DNA of 64,000 nucleotides from assembly GCA_963678205.1 (NCBI GenBank), contig OY782760.1, forward strand, positions 2,232,001 through 2,296,000, given 5' to 3'. Source of the stretch: G963556115 sp963678205 (lineage in GTDB: Bacteria; Planctomycetota; SZUA-567). Under the pieces are notes generated by a model that ran no database searches, had not been told where the DNA came from, and saw only the letters and a program-made list of their open reading frames with translations. A program made the translations under genes and the position numbers. Below, one piece after another: positions 25,925 through 34,250 of this stretch (positions are counted from its first letter, which is position 1; every line of letters begins with the position of its first letter).

Positions 25925-26356
25925 ATGTTAAAAGGTATTTCACCACTTATCAGTCCTGAACTATTAATGATCCTTTCTTCTATGGGGCATGGCGATGAGA
26001 TTGTGTTATCTGACGCACATTTCCCAGCAGATGCTTTTAATCCTGTTGTTGTAAGAGCTGACGGTCTTCCAGTTGATAAATTACTTGATGGCATATTGCC
26101 TTTGTTTGAAATTGATAATTATGTTGATGATCCACTTGTTATGATGTATCCTGCTGAAGGCGATGAGCTCGACCCAAGTGTTGAAGAGCGTTTTATGGTG
26201 CCAATTAAAAAGCATGCGCCAGACGCACCAGCTATTGTGAGAATGGAACGCTTTGAGTTTTATGACCGAGCTAAAGAAGCCTTTGCTATTATTATTACTG
26301 GTGAGGTTGCAAAGTATGGCAATATTATTCTTAAGAAGGGTGTTACTACTTGCTAG
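25925..26356 (+). CDS. RbsD/FucU-family sugar mutarotase (FucU-like)
   Basis: A 143-residue protein of the RbsD/FucU family that interconverts the anomers of free sugars, L-fucose in the case of FucU. The signature MLKGISPLISPELLMILSSMGHGDEIVLSDAHFPA is close to FucU and includes the catalytic His region of MGHGD. The start at 25925 (after GAGGAG) is preferred to an in-frame ATG 63 bp upstream. The gene overlaps the ABC ATPase gene by 7 bp. No fucose isomerase or kinase is near, so the sugar is uncertain. Confidence 0.85.
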   Translation: MLKGISPLISPELLMILSSMGHGDEIVLSDAHFPADAFNPVVVRADGLPVDKLLDGILPLFEIDNYVDDPLVMMYPAEGDELDPSVEERFMVPIKKHAPDAPAIVRMERFEFYDRAKEAFAIIITGEVAKYGNIILKKGVTTC

Positions 26357-27336
26357 AAACTTATAACACTAAAGAGAGTTTGGATGCAATTTTACGTGTA
26401 AATAATCTCTCTGTATCATTTGATGTTTCTGGAAGAAAGGCTGAGGCTGTTTCAGGTATTGATTTTACAATATCTAGAGGTAAGACTCTAGGGATTGTTG
26501 GTGAATCTGGGAGTGGTAAGAGTGTAACCAGTCTAGCAATTATGCAGTTGCTTGATTCTCGTATTTCTACTATCGAAGGTAGTGTGCAGTTATTATCTGA
26601 GGAGTTGATTGGTCTTACAGATAAACAAATGCAAAATATACGGGGAAACCAGATAGCAATGATTTTTCAGGAACCTATGACTAGTTTGAATCCTGTTTTT
26701 ACAATAGGGAACCAAATTACTGAAGCTTTAATGGCGCATAGTAGTGTTGGGATTAATCAGGCTATTAAAGAAGCTGCACGCGTTCTTGGTAATGTTGGAA
26801 TTTCAGATGAGGATAATATGCTTTCTCGTTATCCGCATGAACTCTCTGGCGGCATGAAACAGCGTGTAATGATTGCAATGGCTCTTATTTGTAAGCCTAA
26901 GATTTTAATAGCTGATGAGCCGACAACTGCTCTTGATGTGACTGTCCAGGCTCAAATTCTTGACCTTTTGAGAAGTCTTCAGGAGGAATATGGAATGAGT
27001 ATTCTCTTTATTACTCATGATCTTGGGGTTATTGCAGAAATTGCGCAAGATGTATGTGTTATGTATGCTGGGAGGATTGTTGAAAAAGCCTCGACAGAGG
27101 AACTCTTTGCTTCGCCAAAGCATCCATATACAGCAGCTCTTTTAAAGAGTGTCCCTCAGCTTACTGGAGAACGTAAACGATTGTTTTCTATCGAAGGACG
27201 GGTTCCTAGTATTTTTGAGCATCCTGTGGGGTGTAATTATCAGGATAGATGTGAATATTGCTTTGATAAATGTAAAAAGAATGAACCCGAGCTTGTCCAA
27301 AACGAGCAGGGGCGATATATCGCATGTTGGAAGTAA
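26350..27336 (+). CDS. OppD/DppD-type ABC transporter ATPase
   Basis: An ATP-binding subunit of the oligopeptide/dipeptide importer type, 328 residues. Walker A is GESGSGKS, the signature is LSGGMKQR, Walker B is ILIADEPTTALD, and the switch His is in FITHDLG. The C-terminal oligopeptide-transporter extension (HPYTAALLKSVP) ends in a Cys-rich stretch (GCNYQDRCEYCFDKCKKNE) as in OppD/DppD. It has no ATG; a TTG at 26350 preceded by AAGAAGGG and overlapping the fucU stop is the likely start. No permease, binding protein or second ATPase gene is adjacent, which is unusual for this class. Confidence 0.9.
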   Translation: MLETYNTKESLDAILRVNNLSVSFDVSGRKAEAVSGIDFTISRGKTLGIVGESGSGKSVTSLAIMQLLDSRISTIEGSVQLLSEELIGLTDKQMQNIRGNQIAMIFQEPMTSLNPVFTIGNQITEALMAHSSVGINQAIKEAARVLGNVGISDEDNMLSRYPHELSGGMKQRVMIAMALICKPKILIADEPTTALDVTVQAQILDLLRSLQEEYGMSILFITHDLGVIAEIAQDVCVMYAGRIVEKASTEELFASPKHPYTAALLKSVPQLTGERKRLFSIEGRVPSIFEHPVGCNYQDRCEYCFDKCKKNEPELVQNEQGRYIACWK

Positions 27337-27340
27337 TTTT

Positions 27341-27371
27341 TAAGAGGGTAGACTTGATGCCTACCCTCTTA
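27341..27371. terminator. Hairpin between convergent ABC ATPase and acyl-CoA synthetase genes
   Basis: Arms TAAGAGGGTAG (27341-27351) and CTACCCTCTTA (27361-27371) with a 9-nt loop. Neither strand has a good U-tract after the stem, so it may act with Rho or as a 3'-end stabiliser. Confidence 0.6.
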
Positions 27372-27397
27372 GTATTGATTGAATTAAATCGCGCATT

Positions 27398-29035
27398 TTA
27401 TAGTGTTTTAAGCATTTCGACTGCTTGCTCACGTAGCAAATATTTCTGAATTTTACCACTAGCTGTGAGTGGGAATGAATCAACAATAAATACGTGCTTA
27501 GGGATTTTGTACCTTGCTATTTTTCCATTACAGTAATCTTTAACATCATAATCTTTTATCTCATAACCTTCTGTGCAGATAACAAATGCACCTACAACTT
27601 CACCATATTTCTGGTCTGGTATACCTACAACTTGTATATTTTGTACTCCCGTCATCTTGCTGAGAAATTCTTCTATTTCTCTTGGGTATATATTTTCACC
27701 ACCTCGGATAATCATGTCTTTTAGCCGTCCTGTAACGCGGTAATAACCCTTTTCATCACAAGTGCCCAGATCTCCGCTGTGAAGCCAGCCGTCTTTGTCA
27801 ATTGCCTTGGCTGTTGCATCTGGCATATTATAATAGCCTTTCATTACACTGTATCCCCTTGCGCAGAGTTCGCCTTGAACATTAGGAGGACACTCTTCAC
27901 CTGTTTCTGGGTCTTTCACAGTTACTTCAACTCCTGGAAGAGCTCTGCCTACAGTTTCTACGCGCACATTAACAGGATCATCAGTAGTTGTTTGTGTCAT
28001 TACAGGTGAGGCTTCAGTAAGTCCATAGGCAATTGTTACTTCTTTCATATTCATTTTTTCGATACATTGCTTCATTCTCTCCATTGGGCATGGCGAGCCA
28101 GCCATTATACCTGTTCTCAAACTTGACATATCAAACATTTCAAACATGGGGTGTTCCATCTCTGAAATAAACATTGTTGGCACTCCATAAAGCGCGGTGC
28201 ATTTTTCTTTCTGGACGGCTGCTAGTGTCAGAAGAGGGTCAAAGACTTCTATCATAACCAATGTACCACCATGAGTGAGAGTTGCCATTATACCCAGTAC
28301 AATGCCGAAGCAATGAAATAAAGGTACTGGTAAACATAATCGATCTTTTTCGGTGAATTTCTGGCACTCTCCAATATAGAAGCCATTATTAAGAATATTC
28401 CTGCTTGTAAGCATTACTCCTTTTGGGAAGCCGGTAGTACCAGATGTATATTGCATGTTGACGACGTCATCTATATCTGTTTTTTCAATAAGTTGACGAA
28501 GCGTAGCATCATAGGAATGTTTACCGAGATTTATGAGTTCATTGCTGTTATACATACCTCGGTGTTTTTCTTGCCCAATGTAGATAACACTCTTGAGGTG
28601 CGGAAACTCTTTGCTGCTGAAGTTATCTCTTGCGCTGGATTTTAGTTCAGGAAGGAGGCCATTGATTATTTCAAGATAATCAATATCTCTGAATGAATCT
28701 ATAATTGCTATTGCTTTGAGATCAGCCTGCTTCATTATATAAGCCACTTCATGACTTTTATAACTGGTGTTTACTGTAACAAGTACAGCACCAATCTTTG
28801 CTGTTGCAAATAAAAAGGTAAGCCAGTCTGGGACATTTCTTGCCCATATCCCAATATGATCCCCATGGGTTATGCCTATTTCAATCAAGCCTTTGGCTAG
28901 ATTGTCGACTCTCTCATTAAATTCAATCCAGCTCCAGCGAAGAATACGATCTGGATATACAATAAAATCTTTATCTTTATAAATCTGTGCCTGCTCTTCA
29001 AAGAATTTACCTACATTAGTGGCAGTAAATCTCAT
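27398..29035 (-). CDS. AMP-forming acyl-CoA synthetase
   Basis: An acyl-adenylate-forming enzyme of 545 residues that would activate a medium- or long-chain fatty or aryl acid with ATP and CoA. The P-loop-like AMP motif is MQYTSGTTGFPKGVM, the A5 region is AYGLTEASPVMTQ, the hinge D-loop is GDLGTCDEKGYYRVTGRLKDMIIRGGENIYPREIEE, and the catalytic Lys lies in LTASGKIQKY. It lies downstream of an XRE-cupin regulator gene on the same strand with a 47-bp gap, a pairing common in anaerobes, so the regulator probably controls it. The substrate cannot be assigned. Confidence 0.92.
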   Translation of the reverse strand: MRFTATNVGKFFEEQAQIYKDKDFIVYPDRILRWSWIEFNERVDNLAKGLIEIGITHGDHIGIWARNVPDWLTFLFATAKIGAVLVTVNTSYKSHEVAYIMKQADLKAIAIIDSFRDIDYLEIINGLLPELKSSARDNFSSKEFPHLKSVIYIGQEKHRGMYNSNELINLGKHSYDATLRQLIEKTDIDDVVNMQYTSGTTGFPKGVMLTSRNILNNGFYIGECQKFTEKDRLCLPVPLFHCFGIVLGIMATLTHGGTLVMIEVFDPLLTLAAVQKEKCTALYGVPTMFISEMEHPMFEMFDMSSLRTGIMAGSPCPMERMKQCIEKMNMKEVTIAYGLTEASPVMTQTTTDDPVNVRVETVGRALPGVEVTVKDPETGEECPPNVQGELCARGYSVMKGYYNMPDATAKAIDKDGWLHSGDLGTCDEKGYYRVTGRLKDMIIRGGENIYPREIEEFLSKMTGVQNIQVVGIPDQKYGEVVGAFVICTEGYEIKDYDVKDYCNGKIARYKIPKHVFIVDSFPLTASGKIQKYLLREQAVEMLKTL

Positions 29036-29082
29036 TTATCTCTCTCTTTCTTTTTATTCTATTTGAAACACTTCTGTCATTG

Positions 29083-29658
29083 TTAGTATGGTGCAAAAAC
29101 TACAGCGAGTATTTTTGTTTCAATACCTTCAGATGAATAGACATAATGCGGAACGACAGAGTCAAGATAAATACTGTCTCCTTCTTCAAGCGTATATGAA
29201 TCTTTTCCATATTTAATTTCGAGCTGACCGCTTAACACATAAATAAACTCTTCACCCTCATGGGTAGATAATGTTTTGTCACTTTCTGCAGGATGAACAC
29301 TTATAATAAAAGGTTCCATGTGCCGGTCACATTTATTCTGAGCGAGCGGAAAAAAATCAAGTACAGAGCTCATTGTTGATGATGAATTTCCTGAAAAGTG
29401 TATGCCTGCTTTTGAGTCTCCACCTCTATTTATTACAACTGACGAACTCTCAGCATCATCAAGAAATGTTCCTAATCTTACCCCTAATGCTCGTGATATC
29501 TGCATAAGAGGGCTTAGTGATGGGATAAGTTCACCTGATTCAAGTGCTGTTATAAGATCTTGTGAGCAGCCACTGTTTTTAGCTAGATCAGCAACCGACA
29601 TCTCTCTTTGTTCGCGAATTTGAAATATTTTTGTTCCTAGTTCGTTATTAGATGGCAT
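29083..29658 (-). CDS. XRE-family regulator with cupin domain
   Basis: A 191-residue regulator with an N-terminal XRE helix-turn-helix (about residues 7-62, IFQIREQREMSVADLAKNSG, CSQDLITALESGELIPSLSP) and a C-terminal cupin_2 domain (about 110-190, HPAESDKTLSTHEGEEFIYV, with LEEGDSIYLDSVVPHYV). The cupin is expected to sense a small molecule. It is the first gene of a two-gene operon with the acyl-CoA synthetase and has a strong GGGAGG ribosome site. Regulation of that synthetase is inferred from the pairing. Confidence 0.92.
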   Translation of the reverse strand: MPSNNELGTKIFQIREQREMSVADLAKNSGCSQDLITALESGELIPSLSPLMQISRALGVRLGTFLDDAESSSVVINRGGDSKAGIHFSGNSSSTMSSVLDFFPLAQNKCDRHMEPFIISVHPAESDKTLSTHEGEEFIYVLSGQLEIKYGKDSYTLEEGDSIYLDSVVPHYVYSSEGIETKILAVVFAPY

Positions 29659-29903
29659 TTTTCCTCCCTTGGAGCGTAGTTTCTTTTCAGCAATACAAAA
29701 TTATATATGAATATTTTCGTCTTGATTTTATGTAGAACTAAGTATAATTTCTAGTAAAATATTCAAAATTATTAGCATGTTTTATTTATTTTTTTAAGTA
29801 ATAAGTTTATTCTTATTAAATCAAATATAATAACCTTGAATTTATAGAACAATATGTGTAAATTTAACTATAAGATATAATATCATAATATTTAGGAGAA
29901 ATA

Positions 29904-31328
29904 ATGAAGATACTACTTAGAAAAGATTACAAGCCCGTTTCAGGTGATTATATATTGTTATTGTTTGCAGATAAAAGCACAGCTTTATTCGATATCGAAT
30001 TTACTGATATCAAGGCTCCAAATGATGCTGGTGGAACACAAATGATTAGCTGTGGTGAGTACAAAGGTGTAAAAAATGTTACTATTTTTTCAGCAAGGCT
30101 TGATAGCAATGATAGTTCCGTAATACGCGAGACACGAGTTGTTGTCAAGAAGACTATTGATGGCCTAAAGAATACCGCCAGTAAGAGGTTGGTTGTTCTG
30201 TTGGGAAAGGCACCGGTTGAAATAGCCCTAGCTGTTCAAGAGAGCGTCTTGCTTGGAATGTATTCATTTGATAAGTATAAGATGAAAAAACAGAAGCCTA
30301 ATGTTTCTGTACTTCTGCAAGTCAATGAAGTCGCTTCTGTGAAAAAAGAACTGAATAAGGCGGAAAAATTATTTTCATGGGTTAACTTTGCTAGAGATAT
30401 TTTAAATGAACCTGCTAATGCTATTCATCCAGCCACTCTTTCAGCTCTTTTTATGCAGAAAGGTAAAGCTGCTGGGATGAAAATGACACTCTGGAATGAA
30501 GCACGTCTTAAAAAAGAAAGTTGTGGGGGCGTTCTAGGAGTAGGTAGCGGTGCTGGAAGTAGACCTTGTATGGTTATCGGTGAGTATTCACCGGCACGTG
30601 CTAAAAAACATGTTGTCTTAGTTGGTAAAGGTGTTACGTTTGATACTGGTGGTTATTGTTTAAAACCTGGGTCTTCTCAGATTGGGATGAAAATGGATAT
30701 GGGGGGGGCTGCCATGATGTTTTCAGCTGCGTGTGCGATTGCTCAAGCAAAGTTACCGATAAAAATTACGGTTATTACTCCACTTGTAGAGAATGATATT
30801 TCTAAGACTTCATTCCATACTGAAGATGTTCTAAAAATGAGAAATGGAATGACTGTTGAAGTTGGTAATACTGATGCTGAAGGCAGGCTGATTCTTGCTG
30901 ATGCTCTTGTACTTGCTTCTGAAAAGAAAGCTGATTATATCATTGACGCTGCTACATTGACAGGGGCATGTTTGGTTGGACTTGGAGAGGATATTGCCGG
31001 AATGTATTCAACTGATAGCATCCTAGCGGGACAGATCCTTTCAGCTGCAGAAGATGCAGGTGAATATATGTGGGAGTTACCTCTACATATGCCTTATTCT
31101 AAACAGTTAGATTCTGATATTGCCGATACAAGTAATATGGGTGGAAAATATGGTGGTTCAATTACGGCTGCTTTATTCCTTAAAAAGTTTGTGAAAGATG
31201 ATGCGAGCTGGGCGCATATTGATATTGCAGGACCTGGTATAAAGACTGATGAACATGAGCATCTAGGTAAAGGAGCAAAAGGGTTTGGCGTTAAGAGTAT
31301 TTATGGTTTTGCCATTGCGCTTAGTTAG
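29904..31328 (+). CDS. Leucyl aminopeptidase family (M17) peptidase
   Basis: A cytosolic M17 metallo-aminopeptidase, 474 residues, expected to form hexamers with two metal ions. The metal-binding and catalytic segment is complete: LVGKGVTFDTGGYCLKPG (Lys and Asp ligands), KMDMGGAAMMF, and the signature NTDAEGRLILADAL. The final part (WAHIDIAGPG...KGAKGFGVKSIYGFA) is typical. The first ~150 residues are the variable N-terminal domain. It is transcribed alone from a 245-bp divergent region shared with the XRE-cupin gene. Confidence 0.95.
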   Translation: MKILLRKDYKPVSGDYILLLFADKSTALFDIEFTDIKAPNDAGGTQMISCGEYKGVKNVTIFSARLDSNDSSVIRETRVVVKKTIDGLKNTASKRLVVLLGKAPVEIALAVQESVLLGMYSFDKYKMKKQKPNVSVLLQVNEVASVKKELNKAEKLFSWVNFARDILNEPANAIHPATLSALFMQKGKAAGMKMTLWNEARLKKESCGGVLGVGSGAGSRPCMVIGEYSPARAKKHVVLVGKGVTFDTGGYCLKPGSSQIGMKMDMGGAAMMFSAACAIAQAKLPIKITVITPLVENDISKTSFHTEDVLKMRNGMTVEVGNTDAEGRLILADALVLASEKKADYIIDAATLTGACLVGLGEDIAGMYSTDSILAGQILSAAEDAGEYMWELPLHMPYSKQLDSDIADTSNMGGKYGGSITAALFLKKFVKDDASWAHIDIAGPGIKTDEHEHLGKGAKGFGVKSIYGFAIALS

Positions 31329-31465
31329 TATTTAGTAATCCGTATTAAGTAAATAAATATCTATACTATGCGGTTTTATAAAAATTCGGTTAATAATTAA
31401 AAAAAAGCTTTTAAAGATAATTATTTACGGTAAAATGTAGTGGCAAATTAATTAAAGAAGGAACA

Positions 31466-33022
31466 TTGATGGATTCTGAAGTCGATCAAGAAGAATATGT
31501 AAATGCTGATGATTTTATTGAGATAGCTAATAAAAAGTTTTCTCACTGCCTTGCTGTTTGTATCTATATTAATCAATCCGATCCTAAGCATAATTTTATT
31601 ACTAGGCCATTGCTTGGTGATATCTTATCACACTGCACACAGCTTGTTGAATTTCTGGATGCATGTGGTGCTCGTAATAATCAGACGTGGTATTATATGC
31701 GCCATCTTATGACTGCTGGTAAGTTGTTTGCCACGGTTGGTTATGGGCTGCTTCATATTCAACACTCTTTGGGTATATATGATCTGCTTTTAGATCTTGA
31801 TAAAATTACTAAAGATACTGACTCCACTGTAAATTTTAATAATAATGTGATATTAAATTTTGCCAGTGAAGTAGTAAGAGAAGCAAAAGAAATTGGTTTA
31901 ACACTTCCTAGCAAATATCTTGAAGAGAATTCTTTTGCTGAAATGCTCCCACACTTTAAACTTAAACAAGATAAAATTTCACAAAAAATATGCTCATCTG
32001 AAGAAACAATTGCTCGAGTATCTACTACTTTCCTGAATCTTGCCGCTGAAGCAGAGCCTTTACATAATATAAAAAAATCAAATCCAGATCTATATTATAC
32101 ATATTTTCCTTCTCCATTAAGTGAACAAATGTTGCGTGTTCTTGAACATAAGTTTCATAGTTTGCAGTCAATGTATGATACGTATATTGCTAATACTTAT
32201 ACTGAGCATGAAGATGATAAATTATGTTATTTGAGGGGGCATTCCTCTATTATTTATCATCTACTTGAAAATGCTACTATGTATTGTCACTATTTTGAGA
32301 GACATTTGTTCATCAGGCAGTCTGAAGATTTTAATCATCCTTTGGTTGATCCTGATGAATTGCTTGTAATTGTTGTTGAATATTTTTTGAATTATGTAAG
32401 TGAGTATTTGAAAGATGCTGTACAGCTATCACAGCATATGCTTCGTAAGTATGCGGAGAAAGGAAGTATTACTGTTTCTGTCCCAAAATATAGGGGATTT
32501 CATGTTAGACCTTCTACTTTGGTGGCTAAAATTTGCCTTCATTATGGCAGTGAAGTCAAGATGATTCTTGGAGAAGAAGAGTACGACGCTTCTGCGCCAC
32601 TGGATTTATTTAGAGCAAATGAATATATTAATGCGGTAAAGAGAAGAATGCTTGCTGCTCATGTGGCTGAGATGCATCTCGCTGCTCCTGATGCGGCTGA
32701 CTCTCTTACAGATGCTGTAAAAAGTTTTGTCCACCAGCTTGCTTATGAACAAAAAATTGTTATCTATGAAAACCCTTTACCAATAAGAGAGTTTAATGCT
32801 ATAGAGTTAGATGAGGATTTATTTGCGCAGTTAGTGCTCACTGAAATAACTCGACTACTCGCTATGGGTAAACTTGATATTGAAAGTGAGTTGAAAATTA
32901 CTTTTACTGGTGATGTTAGAGTATTACATGACCTTGAAACTCTTGTTAATAATGGCTACGGCGAAGATGAATTTGGTAATAATATTCCTTTACCTGTTGA
33001 GCTTTCGTACTTGAAACGTTAA
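31466..33022 (+). CDS. HPr-domain protein, ~500 residues
   Basis: A 518-residue protein with an HPr-like domain at about residues 330-420: the phosphorylation-loop sequence GFHVRPSTLVAKICLHYGSEV matches the HPr motif GLHARPA with His346 in the active position. The first ~320 residues are helical and unassigned, and the last ~90 residues (ELDEDLFAQLVLTEITRLLA) are also unassigned. HPr is normally an 85-90-residue carrier, so this is a regulatory or fused form. A regulatory Ser46 equivalent is not clear. A PTS EIIA gene sits at 43486, but no EI or permease is in the window. The role is unknown. Confidence 0.75.
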   Translation: MMDSEVDQEEYVNADDFIEIANKKFSHCLAVCIYINQSDPKHNFITRPLLGDILSHCTQLVEFLDACGARNNQTWYYMRHLMTAGKLFATVGYGLLHIQHSLGIYDLLLDLDKITKDTDSTVNFNNNVILNFASEVVREAKEIGLTLPSKYLEENSFAEMLPHFKLKQDKISQKICSSEETIARVSTTFLNLAAEAEPLHNIKKSNPDLYYTYFPSPLSEQMLRVLEHKFHSLQSMYDTYIANTYTEHEDDKLCYLRGHSSIIYHLLENATMYCHYFERHLFIRQSEDFNHPLVDPDELLVIVVEYFLNYVSEYLKDAVQLSQHMLRKYAEKGSITVSVPKYRGFHVRPSTLVAKICLHYGSEVKMILGEEEYDASAPLDLFRANEYINAVKRRMLAAHVAEMHLAAPDAADSLTDAVKSFVHQLAYEQKIVIYENPLPIREFNAIELDEDLFAQLVLTEITRLLAMGKLDIESELKITFTGDVRVLHDLETLVNNGYGEDEFGNNIPLPVELSYLKR

Positions 33023-33045
33023 GTTTTTGAGTATATTTATTATAA

Positions 33046-33076
33046 AAAGCGACTATGAAATTTTCATAGTCGCTTT
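33046..33076 (-). terminator. Terminator between HPr-domain gene and sppA
   Basis: A near-continuous inverted repeat (arms 33046-33058 and 33064-33076, loop of 5). On the minus strand the stem is followed by TTTATA, so it best serves the leuS-sppA operon, though both genes converge on it. Confidence 0.75.
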
Positions 33077-33101
33077 AATATTGATCGAAAACTTAGAGAC
33101 A

Positions 33102-34247
33102 TTATTTGGTATTGGAGCGTACTCCTCTATAAATCATATTTAACTCAGTGCCTGAGTTTTCATTTAAGAAGTCATTAATACTAGGAAAGGAAGAATGTGC
33201 TTGAGCTCCAAGGAGGTTGATAAGAGAAAATGGACGTTTATAAAGTATAACTTCAGGGTAATCAACAGTACATGCTTTTTTAGCTTCAGTAAGACTGGAG
33301 TCAAAGTAACCAACCTCATCTATAAGACCATAGTCTAGTGCTTCATCAGCAATATAGACTTTGCCATCTGCAAGTTGTTCAACCTTGCGCTTATCTAGTT
33401 TTCGTCCTGTTGCAATTATATTTACAAATCTGTTGTGGAATGTTGTAAGGAGTTTGTCAAAGTATTTTTTCTCTTCAGGTGTCATCTTTTTGAATGGTGA
33501 ACCAATATCTTTGCTGTCTGTACTTTTTAGTGGATCAACAACAACTCCTAACTTCTCAAGCAGGCCTGTGACCTCAATATGTTGCATAATTATACCGAAT
33601 GAACCGATAAGAGCTGTAGGACCGGCAACAATATAGTCTGCTGGAGCAGCAATATAGTACCCACCACTAGCACAGAGCTGTCCAACATATACTACAACTT
33701 TTTTACCTTTATCTTTGAGCTTTTTAACTTGGTTATAGATAATATCACTGGCACTAAGACCTCCTCCTGGTGAATCGATATGTAGGATTACAGCTTTTAT
33801 TGTATCATCATTTGCAGCCAAGTTTAGCTGGTATGAAACTTCATGAAGAGTACCAGCTCCGTAATAGGTATTACCTGTACCAAAGATTGGTCCTGTTATA
33901 GGGATAATGGCTATTCTTACATTGCTGTCCACACCAGTTAATACTTCTTCATAAAATGGTTTGTCGTGCTTGGTACCAGACATTGTAACTGATGCACTAT
34001 CTAAAAATTTAGTTGCTACTTCTGCACCACTACGTAATAAAAGTGCTCCACCAATAATGAAGATAGTAAAGAACCCTAGTGTAAAGATAACTGCCATTAG
34101 ACAACCATTATCTCTTCTTCTCTGCGGCATATGTCTGACAGGAGGAATATTTGGAGTGACTCTACTGTATTGTTGACTTTGTGAATGTTCATAGTTGTTG
34201 CCAGGGTTTTCATTTGCATTGCTATCATGGTCATTATATGAGTTCAT
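33102..34247 (-). CDS. sppA: Signal peptide peptidase SppA-type S49 protease
   Basis: A membrane-anchored S49 serine protease of the short SppA type, 381 residues. The first ~48 residues are polar and low-complexity (Asn, Ser, Gln, Pro-rich), then a single membrane segment covers about residues 50-72. The Ser/Lys dyad is S194 (LCASGGYYIA) and K246 (STDSKDIGSPFK). HIDSPGGGLSASD is the conserved substrate-binding strand. The domain faces the periplasm and would degrade cleaved signal peptides. It starts 3 bp after the leuS stop, so the two are co-transcribed. Confidence 0.92.
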   Translation of the reverse strand: MNSYNDHDSNANENPGNNYEHSQSQQYSRVTPNIPPVRHMPQRRRDNGCLMAVIFTLGFFTIFIIGGALLLRSGAEVATKFLDSASVTMSGTKHDKPFYEEVLTGVDSNVRIAIIPITGPIFGTGNTYYGAGTLHEVSYQLNLAANDDTIKAVILHIDSPGGGLSASDIIYNQVKKLKDKGKKVVVYVGQLCASGGYYIAAPADYIVAGPTALIGSFGIIMQHIEVTGLLEKLGVVVDPLKSTDSKDIGSPFKKMTPEEKKYFDKLLTTFHNRFVNIIATGRKLDKRKVEQLADGKVYIADEALDYGLIDEVGYFDSSLTEAKKACTVDYPEVILYKRPFSLINLLGAQAHSSFPSINDFLNENSGTELNMIYRGVRSNTK

Positions 34248-34250
34248 AGT

